From NCBI GenBank assembly GCA_018372435.1, contig JAHAJA010000002.1, positions 124,001 to 188,000 of the forward strand: 64,000 bases of DNA, written 5' to 3'. Below the pieces are notes generated by a model. The model was not told the DNA's origin. It saw only the letters and a program-made list of their open reading frames with translations, and ran no database searches. The stretch is from Clostridiales bacterium (GTDB lineage Bacteria > Bacillota > Clostridia > Lachnospirales > Lachnospiraceae). Positions 1 to 8,116 of the stretch are shown here, piece after piece; position 1 is the first letter of the stretch, and the number at the start of each line of letters is the position of its first letter. A program made the translations under genes and the position numbers.

Positions 1-81
1 AATTATTGATTGACAGTCAACAAAATATAACAAAATATTGTGAAAAAAGGCAGGATTTATGAACAATTTGCTAAGATTCTA

Positions 82-110
82 TTGATAAATTCATTGAACT
101 GTTATACAAT
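82..110 (+). promoter_or_regulatory. sigma-A-type promoter of the carboxyltransferase cluster
   Basis: TTGATA (82-87), a 17-nt spacer and TACAAT (105-110) sit 55 nt before the first gene of the decarboxylase cluster. A second TTGACA at 10-15, part of the short palindrome TTGACAGTCAA (10-20), has no good -10 box at the right distance. Confidence 0.55.
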
Positions 111-165
111 TAAAATTGGCAGAAACTTGATTTTACTTAATATTATATAAAATGGAGGGCTGAAA

Positions 166-1620
166 ATGAGTACTACAGCACAATTGTCAGCAAGAGAAAG
201 AATACTATCTTTGCTAGACGACAATAGTTTTGTTGAAGTAGGTGCGATGGTAACAAAAAGAAGCACAGACTTTAACATGCAGCAGAAAGAAATTCCTGCA
301 GATGGTGTAATTACTGGTTACGGAGTTATTGACAGTAATCTAGTATATGTATATAGCCAAGACCAGACAGCTTTAGGTGGTTCCGTAGGTGAAATGCATG
401 CAAAAAAAATTGCTCGAATCTATGATATGGCTTTGAAAGTAGGGGCACCGGTAATTGGTCTTATTGACTGTGCGGGTCTTAGACTTCAAGAAGCAACAGA
501 TGCGTTAAATGGGTTTGGTGAACTTTATTTAAAACAAACACTAGCATCAGGTGTGATCCCTCAGATAACTGCGGTACTTGGTAATTGTGGTGGTGGGGTA
601 GCTATTTCTTCGAATTTAAGTGATTTTACTTTTATGACTGAGAAAGATGCAAAAATATTCGTCAACTCACCAAATGCTTTAGATGGTAATTATGTGGAAA
701 AATGTGATACAAGCACAGCTAAATTCCAGGCAGAAGCTGGTGTGGTTGATGTGGTTTGTGAAGACGACGAAGCTGTACTTGCTAGTATTCGTCAGTTAGT
801 GACAATCTTACCTTCTAACAATGAAGATAACGATTCTTATGTTGAATGCAACGATGATTTAAATCGTCTTGTACCAGCTCTTGGTACTTACTTAAAAGAT
901 TCTGCTATAGCTCTAAAAGAGATATCTGATGATAACTTCTTTTATGAAGTGAAATCTGCTTATGCAAGAGAGATGGTTACCGGTTTCATTCGTCTTAATG
1001 GAATGACTATTGGAGCTGTGGCTAATCGTGCAGAAGTTCTTGATGAAGAATTGAAAGCAGTAGAAGAATTTGATGGTTCTTTAACAACGGCTGGTTGTGA
1101 AAAAGCAACGAGTTTTGTGAATTTCTGTGATGCATTCAATATCCCAGTTCTAACCTTAACAAGTGTAAAAGGTTATAAAGCTACAGCAGAAGAAGAAAAG
1201 ACTATTGCGAAAGCGGCAGCAAAATTAACATATGCATTCGCAAATGCAACTGTTCCGAAAGTAAATGTTATTGTTGGGGAAGCTTATGGTAGTGCTTACG
1301 TAACAATGAATTCAAAACATATAGGCGCCGATTTAGTTCTTGCATATGAAGATGCAATAATTGGTATGATGGACGCAAAATCTGCAGCACAAATTATGTA
1401 TGCGGAGGAAATTATTGCTAGTAGTGATGCAACTGCTATGATTGATGAAAAGACAAGGGAATATGCAAGCCTCCAATCCAGTGTAGAAGCAGCTGCAAAG
1501 AGAGGCTATGTTGATAACATTATTTCAACAGAAGCTACAAGAAAACAACTCGTTTATGCATATGAAATGCTATTTACAAAGAGAGACAGCCGTCCAAGTA
1601 AAAAGCATGGTACGGTTTAA
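166..1620 (+). CDS. mmdA: Acyl-CoA carboxyltransferase (12S / MmdA-like alpha subunit)
   Basis: 484-residue carboxyl transferase (crotonase-fold) subunit of biotin-dependent acyl-CoA carboxylases and decarboxylases: it moves a carboxyl group between an acyl-CoA such as methylmalonyl-CoA and carrier biotin. The oxyanion-hole glycine stretch GNCGGG lies near residues 139-144 and the family pattern ADGVITGYG near residue 45. It is a little shorter than typical MmdA/12S proteins (about 510 residues). The ATG follows a GGAGGG ribosome site. It is the first gene of a cluster with an OadG-like protein, a biotin carrier, an OadB pump and an OadA-type subunit, so it probably works in a membrane-bound, Na+-linked decarboxylase or in a transcarboxylase. 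Substrate is not provable from sequence; propionyl/methylmalonyl-CoA is the likeliest. Confidence 0.85.
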   Translation: MSTTAQLSARERILSLLDDNSFVEVGAMVTKRSTDFNMQQKEIPADGVITGYGVIDSNLVYVYSQDQTALGGSVGEMHAKKIARIYDMALKVGAPVIGLIDCAGLRLQEATDALNGFGELYLKQTLASGVIPQITAVLGNCGGGVAISSNLSDFTFMTEKDAKIFVNSPNALDGNYVEKCDTSTAKFQAEAGVVDVVCEDDEAVLASIRQLVTILPSNNEDNDSYVECNDDLNRLVPALGTYLKDSAIALKEISDDNFFYEVKSAYAREMVTGFIRLNGMTIGAVANRAEVLDEELKAVEEFDGSLTTAGCEKATSFVNFCDAFNIPVLTLTSVKGYKATAEEEKTIAKAAAKLTYAFANATVPKVNVIVGEAYGSAYVTMNSKHIGADLVLAYEDAIIGMMDAKSAAQIMYAEEIIASSDATAMIDEKTREYASLQSSVEAAAKRGYVDNIISTEATRKQLVYAYEMLFTKRDSRPSKKHGTV

Positions 1621-1632
1621 TATGAGGTAAAA

Positions 1633-1681
1633 GCGTGAAAAAATCTTTCACGCGGAGATTTGTGCTTCGCGCAAAATCTCC
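1633..1681 (+). repeat. Paired hairpins between mmdA and the OadG-like gene
   Basis: Two back-to-back inverted repeats: GCGTGAAA (1633-1640) with TTTCACGC (1646-1653), then GGAGATTTGTGC (1654-1665) with GCGCAAAATCTCC (1669-1681), the second with one bulge and a G-U pair. There is no U-run, so this is more like an mRNA processing or stability element, or a copy of a dispersed intergenic palindrome, than a terminator. Confidence 0.6.
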
Positions 1682-1710
1682 ATACTTTGAAAGGGGCATG
1701 CGTACTAATT

Positions 1711-2523
1711 ATGAAAAAGAAACTAGTGCTATTTTTATTTTTGATTATTTGTCTGTTTGCTATAACAGCATGTTCATCGAAAAAAGAAGCTGCTACATTT
1801 GAATATGATGAAGCATCGGTAAAGGAAACAGCAACTCAATGGCTGGATTCATGGAATCAGACAGATTTTTCTGGATATGATGATGTAACATTAGAAGGAC
1901 TTGTTTCTTCTGGCCAATTGGATGAAGCATCAAAAAAAGTATTCACTACTTGGAGACAGACACAATCTGATATCGGTGCTTTTGTAAAGGTTAAAGATGT
2001 TGTGATTGAAGAAGCGGGCGATATGATTACAGTAGTATTCACAGCAACTTATGAGGGAACTAAGAACAATGTTGTTTTCAAAGTACCTTTTGATTCTTCG
2101 TTGAATGTTAACTCTACGGCGATTACTGTGGAGGAAAGCGAAACTTTTAGTGGAAAGATGGATTCCGCCCTATTTAATACTATAGTAGGTATGGGAACGG
2201 TATTCGTTGTTTTAATCTTCATATCTTGTTTAATTGGAATGTTTAAAATCATTCCTAAGATTCAAGCAAAGATGGAAAAGAGACAAGAAGAAGACTTTAA
2301 TGTTGTAACTGCTATTGATAATACAGTATCACAAATCGCTGAACAAGAAGAATTAGAAGAGGAAAAAGAATTAGAAGAATTAGTGGATGATGGTGAATTG
2401 GTAGCTGTTATTACGGCTGCAATCATGGCATCTATGGCATCTAATGGAGAAGAAGTCCCAGCAGATGGTCTTATTGTTCGTTCTATTAAGAGAACAAACT
2501 CAAATAAATGGAAGAAAGCTTAA
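1711..2523 (+). CDS. OadG-like gamma subunit carried on a lipoprotein
   Basis: 270 residues from the ATG at 1711; an upstream in-frame start at 1660 falls inside a hairpin and would spoil the signal peptide. Residues 1-21 form a lipoprotein signal ending in the lipobox ITAC (Cys21). Residues 25-150 are an extracytoplasmic domain of the NTF2/DUF3887 kind by appearance. One membrane helix (about 157-178) is followed by a charged, Glu-rich cytoplasmic tail, the hallmark of OadG/MmdD small subunits, which assemble the decarboxylase on the pump. Classical OadG proteins are only about 80-100 residues and have no outer domain, so the N-terminal two thirds is an unusual addition. Position between carboxyltransferase and biotin carrier supports the assignment. 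Confidence 0.7.
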   Translation: MKKKLVLFLFLIICLFAITACSSKKEAATFEYDEASVKETATQWLDSWNQTDFSGYDDVTLEGLVSSGQLDEASKKVFTTWRQTQSDIGAFVKVKDVVIEEAGDMITVVFTATYEGTKNNVVFKVPFDSSLNVNSTAITVEESETFSGKMDSALFNTIVGMGTVFVVLIFISCLIGMFKIIPKIQAKMEKRQEEDFNVVTAIDNTVSQIAEQEELEEEKELEELVDDGELVAVITAAIMASMASNGEEVPADGLIVRSIKRTNSNKWKKA

Positions 2524-2542
2524 GTTTAGGAGGAATAATCAC

Positions 2543-2986
2543 ATGAAAAATTATACAATTACGGTTAATGGTAATGTTTATGAAGTATCTGTTGAAGAAG
2601 GCATATCAGGAGCGGCACAAACAGTGTCTGCACCTGTAACAAAGGCGGCAGTTCCAGTAGCACCTAAAGCGGTAGCTCCAGAAGCACCTGTAGCGAAAGC
2701 AGCAGCTCCAGTAGAACCTAAGGAAGTAACTCCAGTAGCACCTACAGCAACAGCTTCAGCTGGTACTCAAGGAAGTGTTAAAGTTAACGCACCAATGCCA
2801 GGTAAAATACTTGAAGTAAAGGCTAATGCAGGACAAGTAGTTAAGAAAGGTGACGTATTAGTTGTTCTTGAGGCAATGAAGATGGAAAACGAAATAGTTG
2901 CTTCTCAAGATGGAACAGTAGCTAGCGTTGATGTAGAAGTTGGAAAATCAGTTGAAGCGGGGGATATATTAGCTACATTAAACTAG
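2543..2986 (+). CDS. Biotin carboxyl carrier protein of decarboxylase
   Basis: 147 residues from the ATG at 2543, which has a TAGGAGG site 10 nt upstream; the longer in-frame ORF from 2444 overlaps the previous gene and lacks a ribosome site. Layout: short beta-rich N terminus, an Ala/Pro/Val-rich flexible linker (about residues 30-75) made of near-repeats, then a biotinyl domain (about 80-147) with the EAMKMEN motif; Lys113 is the expected biotinylation site. The carrier shuttles carboxyl groups between the carboxyltransferase subunits and the OadB pump. It matches the 1.3S/MmdC class. Confidence 0.9.
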   Translation: MKNYTITVNGNVYEVSVEEGISGAAQTVSAPVTKAAVPVAPKAVAPEAPVAKAAAPVEPKEVTPVAPTATASAGTQGSVKVNAPMPGKILEVKANAGQVVKKGDVLVVLEAMKMENEIVASQDGTVASVDVEVGKSVEAGDILATLN

Positions 2987-3039
2987 ATTTGCATGTTTCA
3001 AGTAACTTACCATAAAGAAAATTGGGAGGTAATATTTAA

Positions 3040-4167
3040 ATGAACGACATTTTAACAATGTTAGAGAACTTGGTTGGTCAATCAGGCTTTGGTTCTTTAA
3101 CAATCGGAAATTACCTAATGATTGCGGTTGCGTGCTTTTTCCTATACTTAGCGATAAAGAAACAGTATGAGCCACTACTGTTATTACCAATCGCATTTGG
3201 TATGCTGTTAGTAAATTTATATCCACCAATTATTCAAGAAGGGGGATTGTTATATTATTTCTATAAACTTGATGAATGGACAATCCTACCTTCGTTAATA
3301 TTCTTAGGGGTTGGCGCTATGACTGATTTTGGGCCGTTAATTGCTAATCCTAAAAGCTTCCTTCTTGGAGCAGCAGCACAGTTTGGAATCTTCTCTGCTT
3401 ATATTTTGGCTATTCTTATGGGCTTCAATGGAAAATCAGCAGCAGCTATTTCCATTATCGGCGGAGCAGATGGTCCTACTTCAATCTTCTTAGCGAATAA
3501 ATTAGGTCAGATTACATTATTAGGACCGATCGCAGTAGCCGCATATTCTTATATGGCGTTAGTACCAATTATACAACCGCCAATTATGAAGTTATTAACA
3601 ACGAAAAAAGAACGTGCGATTAAGATGGAACAGTTAAGACCAGTATCAAAATTGGAGAAAATTTTATTCCCTATAGTTGTTACAATTATTGTTGTATTAA
3701 TTCTTCCAACGGTAGCTCCTCTTGTTGGCATGCTTATGTTAGGTAACTTATTCAGAGAATCAGGAGTTGTTAAACAACTTGTTGAAACTGCGTCCAATTC
3801 ATTAATGTATATTGTGGTAATCTTACTTGGTACTTCTGTAGGCGCAACAACTAGTGCAGAAGCTTTTTTGAATACGGATACAATTAAGATTGTTATCCTA
3901 GGATTAATTGCATTTGCAATTGGCACTGCGGCTGGTATTTTATGCGGTAAATTATTGTGTAAGTTAACAGGAGGCAAAGTTAATCCATTAATAGGTTCAG
4001 CAGGTGTTTCAGCCGTACCAATGGCAGCTAGAGTTTCGCAAAAAGTTGGTGCTGAAGAAGATCCTACAAACTTCTTATTAATGCATGCAATGGGACCGAA
4101 TGTTGCGGGTGTAATCGGTACAGCAGTAGCCGCTGGTACATTTATGGCAATATTCAGCGTAAAATAA
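3040..4167 (+). CDS. oadB: Sodium-pump decarboxylase beta subunit (OadB family)
   Basis: 375-residue polytopic membrane protein with about nine to ten hydrophobic helices. The family signature [10 protein letters not shown] is at about residues 141-150, holding the conserved Asp used in Na+ and proton coupling; a second conserved block with GPNVAG lies near the C terminus. OadB/MmdB/GcdB proteins decarboxylate carboxybiotin and export Na+. Length fits the family (about 370-430). Start ATG has GGGAGG 10 nt upstream. It lies between the biotin carrier and the OadA-type subunit. Confidence 0.9.
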   Translation: MNDILTMLENLVGQSGFGSLTIGNYLMIAVACFFLYLAIKKQYEPLLLLPIAFGMLLVNLYPPIIQEGGLLYYFYKLDEWTILPSLIFLGVGAMTDFGPLIANPKSFLLGAAAQFGIFSAYILAILMGFNGKSAAAISIIGGADGPTSIFLANKLGQITLLGPIAVAAYSYMALVPIIQPPIMKLLTTKKERAIKMEQLRPVSKLEKILFPIVVTIIVVLILPTVAPLVGMLMLGNLFRESGVVKQLVETASNSLMYIVVILLGTSVGATTSAEAFLNTDTIKIVILGLIAFAIGTAAGILCGKLLCKLTGGKVNPLIGSAGVSAVPMAARVSQKVGAEEDPTNFLLMHAMGPNVAGVIGTAVAAGTFMAIFSVK

Positions 4168-4180
4168 ATTTGTTTTAGAG

Positions 4181-4249
4181 AACCTAGAAATTCCACTCTG
4201 TACAGAACACATTGGAATATCTTTATATGCTAGAAAGAGTTACTAGGTT
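4181..4249 (+). other. Nested intercistronic hairpin between oadB and oadA
   Basis: Outer arms AACCTAG (4181-4187) and CTAGGTT (4243-4249) enclose inner arms ATTCCA/TGGAAT (4190-4195 and 4213-4218). No U-run follows. It may be an mRNA processing or stability structure setting the ratio of the two subunits. Confidence 0.45.
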
Positions 4250-4281
4250 GAATAGTATAAGTAATAACAGGAGGTAGAAAA

Positions 4282-5694
4282 ATGGCAGAACAAGTCAAGA
4301 GACCGGTTAAGATTACCGAGACTATATTACGTGATGCACACCAATCATTAATAGCTACAAGAATGACAACGAATCAGATGCTTCCAATTATCGAAAAGAT
4401 GGACAAAGTCGGTTACCATTCTGTTGAGTGTTGGGGTGGAGCTACATTTGATGCATCCCTTCGTTTTTTGAAAGAAGATCCATGGGAAAGACTTAGAAAG
4501 TTAAGAGATGGTTTTAAGAACACAAAATTACAGATGTTATTCAGGGGTCAGAATATCTTAGGGTACCGTCACTACGCAGATGATGTTGTAGAGTATTTTG
4601 TTCAAAAATCCATTGCAAATGGGATTGATATTATCCGAATCTTTGACTGCTTGAATGATATACGTAATCTTGAAACAGCAGTTAAAGCAGCGAATAAAGA
4701 ACATGGACATGCACAAGTTGCCCTTGCATACACATTAGGTGAGGCGTATACCTTAGAGTATTGGACGGATATGGCTAAGCGAATTGAAGAAATGGGCGCT
4801 GACTCATTATGTATCAAAGATATGGCTGGTCTATTAGTTCCATATAAAGCAACGGAATTGGTTGAGACATTAAAAGGAGCAACATCACTTCCAATTCAAC
4901 TTCACACACACTATACATCAGGTGTAGCATCAATGACATACATGAAAGCTATTGAAGCTGGTTGTGATATCATTGATACGGCAATGTCGCCATTTGCTAT
5001 GGGTACAAGCCAACCTGCAACGGAAGTTATGGCTGAAACCTTCAAAGGAACGGAATATGATCCAGGATTTGACCAGAATCTATTAGCAGAAATTGCTGAT
5101 TACTTCCGACCAATCAGAGATGAAGCATTGGATAGCAAATTACTAAATCCAAAAGTTATGGGTGTTGATATTAAGACATTATTATATCAAGTACCAGGTG
5201 GTATGTTATCTAACTTAGTATCTCAATTAAAAGATGCACATCAAGAAGATAAATACTATGACGTATTACAAGAAATCCCTCGTGTTCGAAAAGATTTTGG
5301 TGAACCACCGCTAGTAACTCCTTCTAGTCAAATCGTTGGTACACAGGCTGTACTTAATGTTTTAGCTGGAGAACGTTACAAGATGGTAACAAAGGAATCA
5401 AAAGCGCTTCTTCGTGGTGAATATGGTCAAACAGTGAAACCATTCAACCCAGAAGTTCAGAAGAAAGCAATTGGAGATGAGCAAGCAATTACTTGTCGTC
5501 CTGCTGACTTGTTAAAACCAGAACTTAAGACAATTGAAGCGGAGATGGCTCAGTGGAAAGAACAAGACGAAGATGTATTAACCTATGCATTGTTCCCACA
5601 AGTAGCTACGGATTTCTTCAAATACCGTCAAGCTCAAAAAACCAAAGTAGATATAACGGCTGCGGATACAGCTAGTAAGGCTTATCCTGTATAG
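4282..5694 (+). CDS. oadA: Oxaloacetate decarboxylase / transcarboxylase 5S-type alpha subunit
   Basis: 470-residue HMGL-like TIM-barrel carboxyltransferase followed by the conserved carboxylase domain. Metal and catalytic residues of the pyruvate carboxylase/OadA/5S family are visible: LRDAHQS with Asp18, the carbamylated lysine in IKDMAG (Lys179) and the HTH pair (His208, His210). It moves CO2 between oxaloacetate and biotin. It ends without its own biotinyl domain, like the 5S subunit, and would use the carrier encoded at 2543. ATG with AGGAGG. Last gene before a strong terminator. Whether the complex makes oxaloacetate from pyruvate or consumes it is not decided by sequence. Confidence 0.9.
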   Translation: MAEQVKRPVKITETILRDAHQSLIATRMTTNQMLPIIEKMDKVGYHSVECWGGATFDASLRFLKEDPWERLRKLRDGFKNTKLQMLFRGQNILGYRHYADDVVEYFVQKSIANGIDIIRIFDCLNDIRNLETAVKAANKEHGHAQVALAYTLGEAYTLEYWTDMAKRIEEMGADSLCIKDMAGLLVPYKATELVETLKGATSLPIQLHTHYTSGVASMTYMKAIEAGCDIIDTAMSPFAMGTSQPATEVMAETFKGTEYDPGFDQNLLAEIADYFRPIRDEALDSKLLNPKVMGVDIKTLLYQVPGGMLSNLVSQLKDAHQEDKYYDVLQEIPRVRKDFGEPPLVTPSSQIVGTQAVLNVLAGERYKMVTKESKALLRGEYGQTVKPFNPEVQKKAIGDEQAITCRPADLLKPELKTIEAEMAQWKEQDEDVLTYALFPQVATDFFKYRQAQKTKVDITAADTASKAYPV

Positions 5695-5734
5695 TTCGTA
5701 GAATAGTAAGAAAACTATACTTTTAATAAGCAAA

Positions 5735-5778
5735 AGCACCACACAGCATTCAAAGTGAATACTGTGCGGTGCTTCTTT
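5735..5778. terminator. Bidirectional terminator after oadA
   Basis: Twelve-base-pair stem AGCACCACACAG (5735-5746) with CTGTGCGGTGCT (5762-5773), one G-U pair, an inner ATTCA/TGAAT extension, then TTCTTTAAT. The A-run before it also serves the minus-strand gene ending at 5818. Confidence 0.8.
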
Positions 5779-5817
5779 AATAAAGGATATAGCATGTTTG
5801 GTGTTATAGTACGTAGA

Positions 5818-6246
5818 CTATAAGTATTCCTTTAAACTTTCTACATTCTTTTCTTCGAATTTAAGTAGATCTTTCATTAAATCAATAATCTTTTTGTCAG
5901 CATTCGTGTATTCTTTGATTTTTCTAGTAGCTTCGATAATACCCATGGTACTGCCTGTAATTAACATTTCAGAAATATGAGATGCAGATTTATCCGTAAG
6001 TGTTTGCATGTTAATCATTATATATGCTTTAAATTTGTCCATCTGACTAATACCTTTTTCATCACAACCTAAATCCGTAAGTATATTACGAGCTTTTTGG
6101 TTGATTTCTCGGTATTCTTTTAATTGAGATTCAAGTTGTTTTTTAAAAGAGTCATTATCTACGATTTCAAGGATTTGTCCAATCGTCTGTATTCCCATTT
6201 GAGAATTTTGAAAAATATAGTTTAAAAGTTCTGTATTAGTATCCAT
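5818..6246 (-). CDS. Unknown all-helical protein, 142 residues
   Basis: I do not recognise a characterised family. Start chosen at 6246 (MDTNTE), where an AAGGAAGG site lies 7-10 nt upstream; the longer ORF from 6309 has none. The predicted protein is almost entirely amphipathic alpha helix with alternating charged stretches, no Cys pairs, signal peptide or membrane helix, suggesting a small cytoplasmic four-helix bundle, perhaps ferritin-like. It is transcribed alone, convergent with oadA and upstream of a TauE/SafE gene on the same strand about 200 bp away. Confidence 0.6.
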   Translation of the reverse strand: MDTNTELLNYIFQNSQMGIQTIGQILEIVDNDSFKKQLESQLKEYREINQKARNILTDLGCDEKGISQMDKFKAYIMINMQTLTDKSASHISEMLITGSTMGIIEATRKIKEYTNADKKIIDLMKDLLKFEEKNVESLKEYL

Positions 6247-6410
6247 GTAATAACCTTCCTTTAATAATGTAGTACTTTTAGTATGTGTATATATTTTGTA
6301 GCTATGCAAACTGTTGCTATTAATATATAAAGTACTAATGTCTTAGATGGAATACACAATTGTTTTAGTAAGTAATTCACATGATAATGAAGAGAATTGC
6401 TAGCAGGCAT

Positions 6411-6434
6411 AATACTGTCAGACTACACAGTATT
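6411..6434. other. Perfect 8-bp hairpin after the permease gene
   Basis: AATACTGT (6411-6418) and ACAGTATT (6427-6434) with an 8-nt loop lie 13 nt beyond the stop of the minus-strand TauE/SafE gene. No clear U-run follows on that strand, so it is at best a weak terminator or 3'-end stabiliser. Confidence 0.4.
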
Positions 6435-6446
6435 AGTAACTACTAC

Positions 6447-7202
6447 TTATAATAAGATTTTTATTAATAATAAAATTAATACAACAATTATAATTGGACG
6501 AACAATCTTTTCTCCGTTCTTTAATACCATTCCAGAACCAAGATAATTGCCAGCCATACTGAATAGTGCGGCAGATAGTCCGAGTGGAATTAGAATCTTT
6601 CCATTAATTAAGAAAGTAATAAGTGCGGCAATATTAGATGCAAGATTAATAAACTTAGTATTTCCGGTAGCTTCTTTTACATCTATCTTGGCCAAGCCTG
6701 TGAGAGCTAGGACAAGGAAGGTTCCGGTTCCAGGTCCATAGAAGCCATCATAAGCACCAATTATTAAAGAAACTATGATAGTAATCGTATATTGTTTTTT
6801 AGTAGAGATTGAAGAATGCTCAGTAACTTGCATGGTATTCCTTCTGAATACAACAAAATAGGCTACAATTGGCAATGCAAATAATAAGAAGTATTTGATA
6901 TACTGATCACTTACCATTAGGATTAGTCTTGCACCAATGGCTGAGCCAATAAGAGCGGAGACTACTGTTGGAAGAATCAAGCGTATAATAACCGTTTTAT
7001 TCTTAAGAAATCGTATGCAAGCGACAAGGGTTCCACAAGAGGAAGAGAGTTTGTTGGTTGCGATTGCATTATGTGCAGGAAGACCTGCAAGTAGATAAGC
7101 AGGTAAAGTAATGAGTCCGCCACCTCCTGCGATGGAATCAACAAAGCCACCTAGGAAAACAAGGGGGCAGACGATAAGAAACATATGTAGTGTAAGTTGC
7201 AT
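6447..7202 (-). CDS. TauE/SafE (TSUP) family membrane permease
   Basis: 251-residue polytopic protein with about seven to eight helices. The N-terminal glycine-rich motif GGFVDSIAGGGG, diagnostic of TSUP permeases, is at residues 18-29, and the duplicated motif GAYDGFYGPGTG appears in the second half. Such proteins export or import sulfite, sulfoacetate, taurine-derived anions or other small organic acids. Start ATG at 7202 is preceded by AAAGGAT on the minus strand. It diverges from the MarR operon across a 306-bp gap, so that regulator could also control it. Confidence 0.85.
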   Translation of the reverse strand: MQLTLHMFLIVCPLVFLGGFVDSIAGGGGLITLPAYLLAGLPAHNAIATNKLSSSCGTLVACIRFLKNKTVIIRLILPTVVSALIGSAIGARLILMVSDQYIKYFLLFALPIVAYFVVFRRNTMQVTEHSSISTKKQYTITIIVSLIIGAYDGFYGPGTGTFLVLALTGLAKIDVKEATGNTKFINLASNIAALITFLINGKILIPLGLSAALFSMAGNYLGSGMVLKNGEKIVRPIIIVVLILLLIKILL

Positions 7203-7508
7203 GGGTGTATCCTTTCAGTATGTATTCGGTATGTAATAGAACTGGTTAATTTAAGAACTATTCAAATTATAATAATTATGACTACTTATGTCAATTTGCT
7301 GTTGACAGGTTTTCAACGTATTAATCTATTGATAAAATATAAGCATAGACTTGTGATAAAATTTGAACATAAGGATATGATAAAATATGAATATAGAGAT
7401 TTGATTAAATATAAAAGTATATACTTGACAAATATATACTTCGGGAGTAGAATTAAATTACTTCGAAAGAGGAAGTAATTGAAATATTTAAGAAAAGAGA
7501 ATTAGTGT
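7203..7508 (+). promoter_or_regulatory. Divergent control region with promoter and MarR operator candidate
   Basis: For the rightward operon: TTGACA (7425-7430), 17-nt spacer, TAGAAT (7448-7453). The palindrome AAGTATATACTT (7415-7426) overlaps the -35 box, and the inverted repeat AATTACTT (7456-7463) / AAGTAATT (7473-7480) lies just after the -10, the classic position for a repressor site. Upstream, 7325-7420 holds about four degenerate copies of a roughly 26-bp unit built on GATAAAATATGAATATAGA. No reading frame here looks coding. Confidence 0.65.
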
Positions 7509-8009
7509 ATGATAAATACTGATAATATTAATTTGGAAACTATGTTGTTTGGTTATATTGATAAGATTAAGATATTGTTTACAGCAGATTTATGGAGTAG
7601 TGAGATCTTTAATTGTTCAAAGAATGAACTGTTTATTCTTCTGCTATTATACCAAAAAGACGAAGTTAATATGAGCCAGATAGCTCAATATATCTCGGTT
7701 CCCCTTAATACAGCAACTGGTATTGTTGCCAGAATGGAAAAACGTGAACTGGTAAAAAGGCAAAGAAGTAAAGAAGATAAAAGAATTGTTACTATAATGA
7801 TGACAAACCAAGGAAAAGAGCAGATTGCTTTTATTATTAAAAAAATCATTACTTATGGGAATTTGATCTTTGATAGTTTTACTTCAAAAGAAGTAGAACT
7901 TACTTTTCGCTTAATTGATAAAATAATTAACGTATTATCAGATGAACTGCTAAGATGTGAGAATGAACAAAAGGAAGAGACAAAGATTCGAAAGATTACA
8001 ATTGAGTAA
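7509..8009 (+). CDS. MarR-family transcriptional regulator
   Basis: 166 residues with a winged helix-turn-helix of the MarR family (about 30-105): the recognition region reads SQIAQYISVPLNTATGIVARME, and the wing RQRSKEDKRIVTIMMT is typical. N- and C-terminal helices would form the dimer interface. The protein ends in I-R-K-I-T-I-E; the ITIE tail is shared with the small protein at 9356. First gene of an operon with two ArsA-type ATPases; probably autoregulates through the inverted repeat at 7456-7480. Ligand unknown. Confidence 0.85.
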   Translation: MINTDNINLETMLFGYIDKIKILFTADLWSSEIFNCSKNELFILLLLYQKDEVNMSQIAQYISVPLNTATGIVARMEKRELVKRQRSKEDKRIVTIMMTNQGKEQIAFIIKKIITYGNLIFDSFTSKEVELTFRLIDKIINVLSDELLRCENEQKEETKIRKITIE

Positions 8010-8116
8010 TATAATTGGCATTGTGAATATGTAATATCAATAACAATGCCATTAATTATAAATAAATACTTCGGCATTCGAAATATTCAACGAACGAAAT
8101 AATAGGAGGGTTATGT

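Noticed and set aside
3549..4196. 215-codon frame antisense to oadB
   Set aside because: A shadow of a hydrophobic gene; no ribosome site and no recognisable protein, while the plus strand has the OadB signature.
7197..7478. Open frame of 93 codons in the MarR/TauE intergenic region
   Set aside because: It is low-complexity, lacks a ribosome site, and covers the promoter and operator of the MarR operon.
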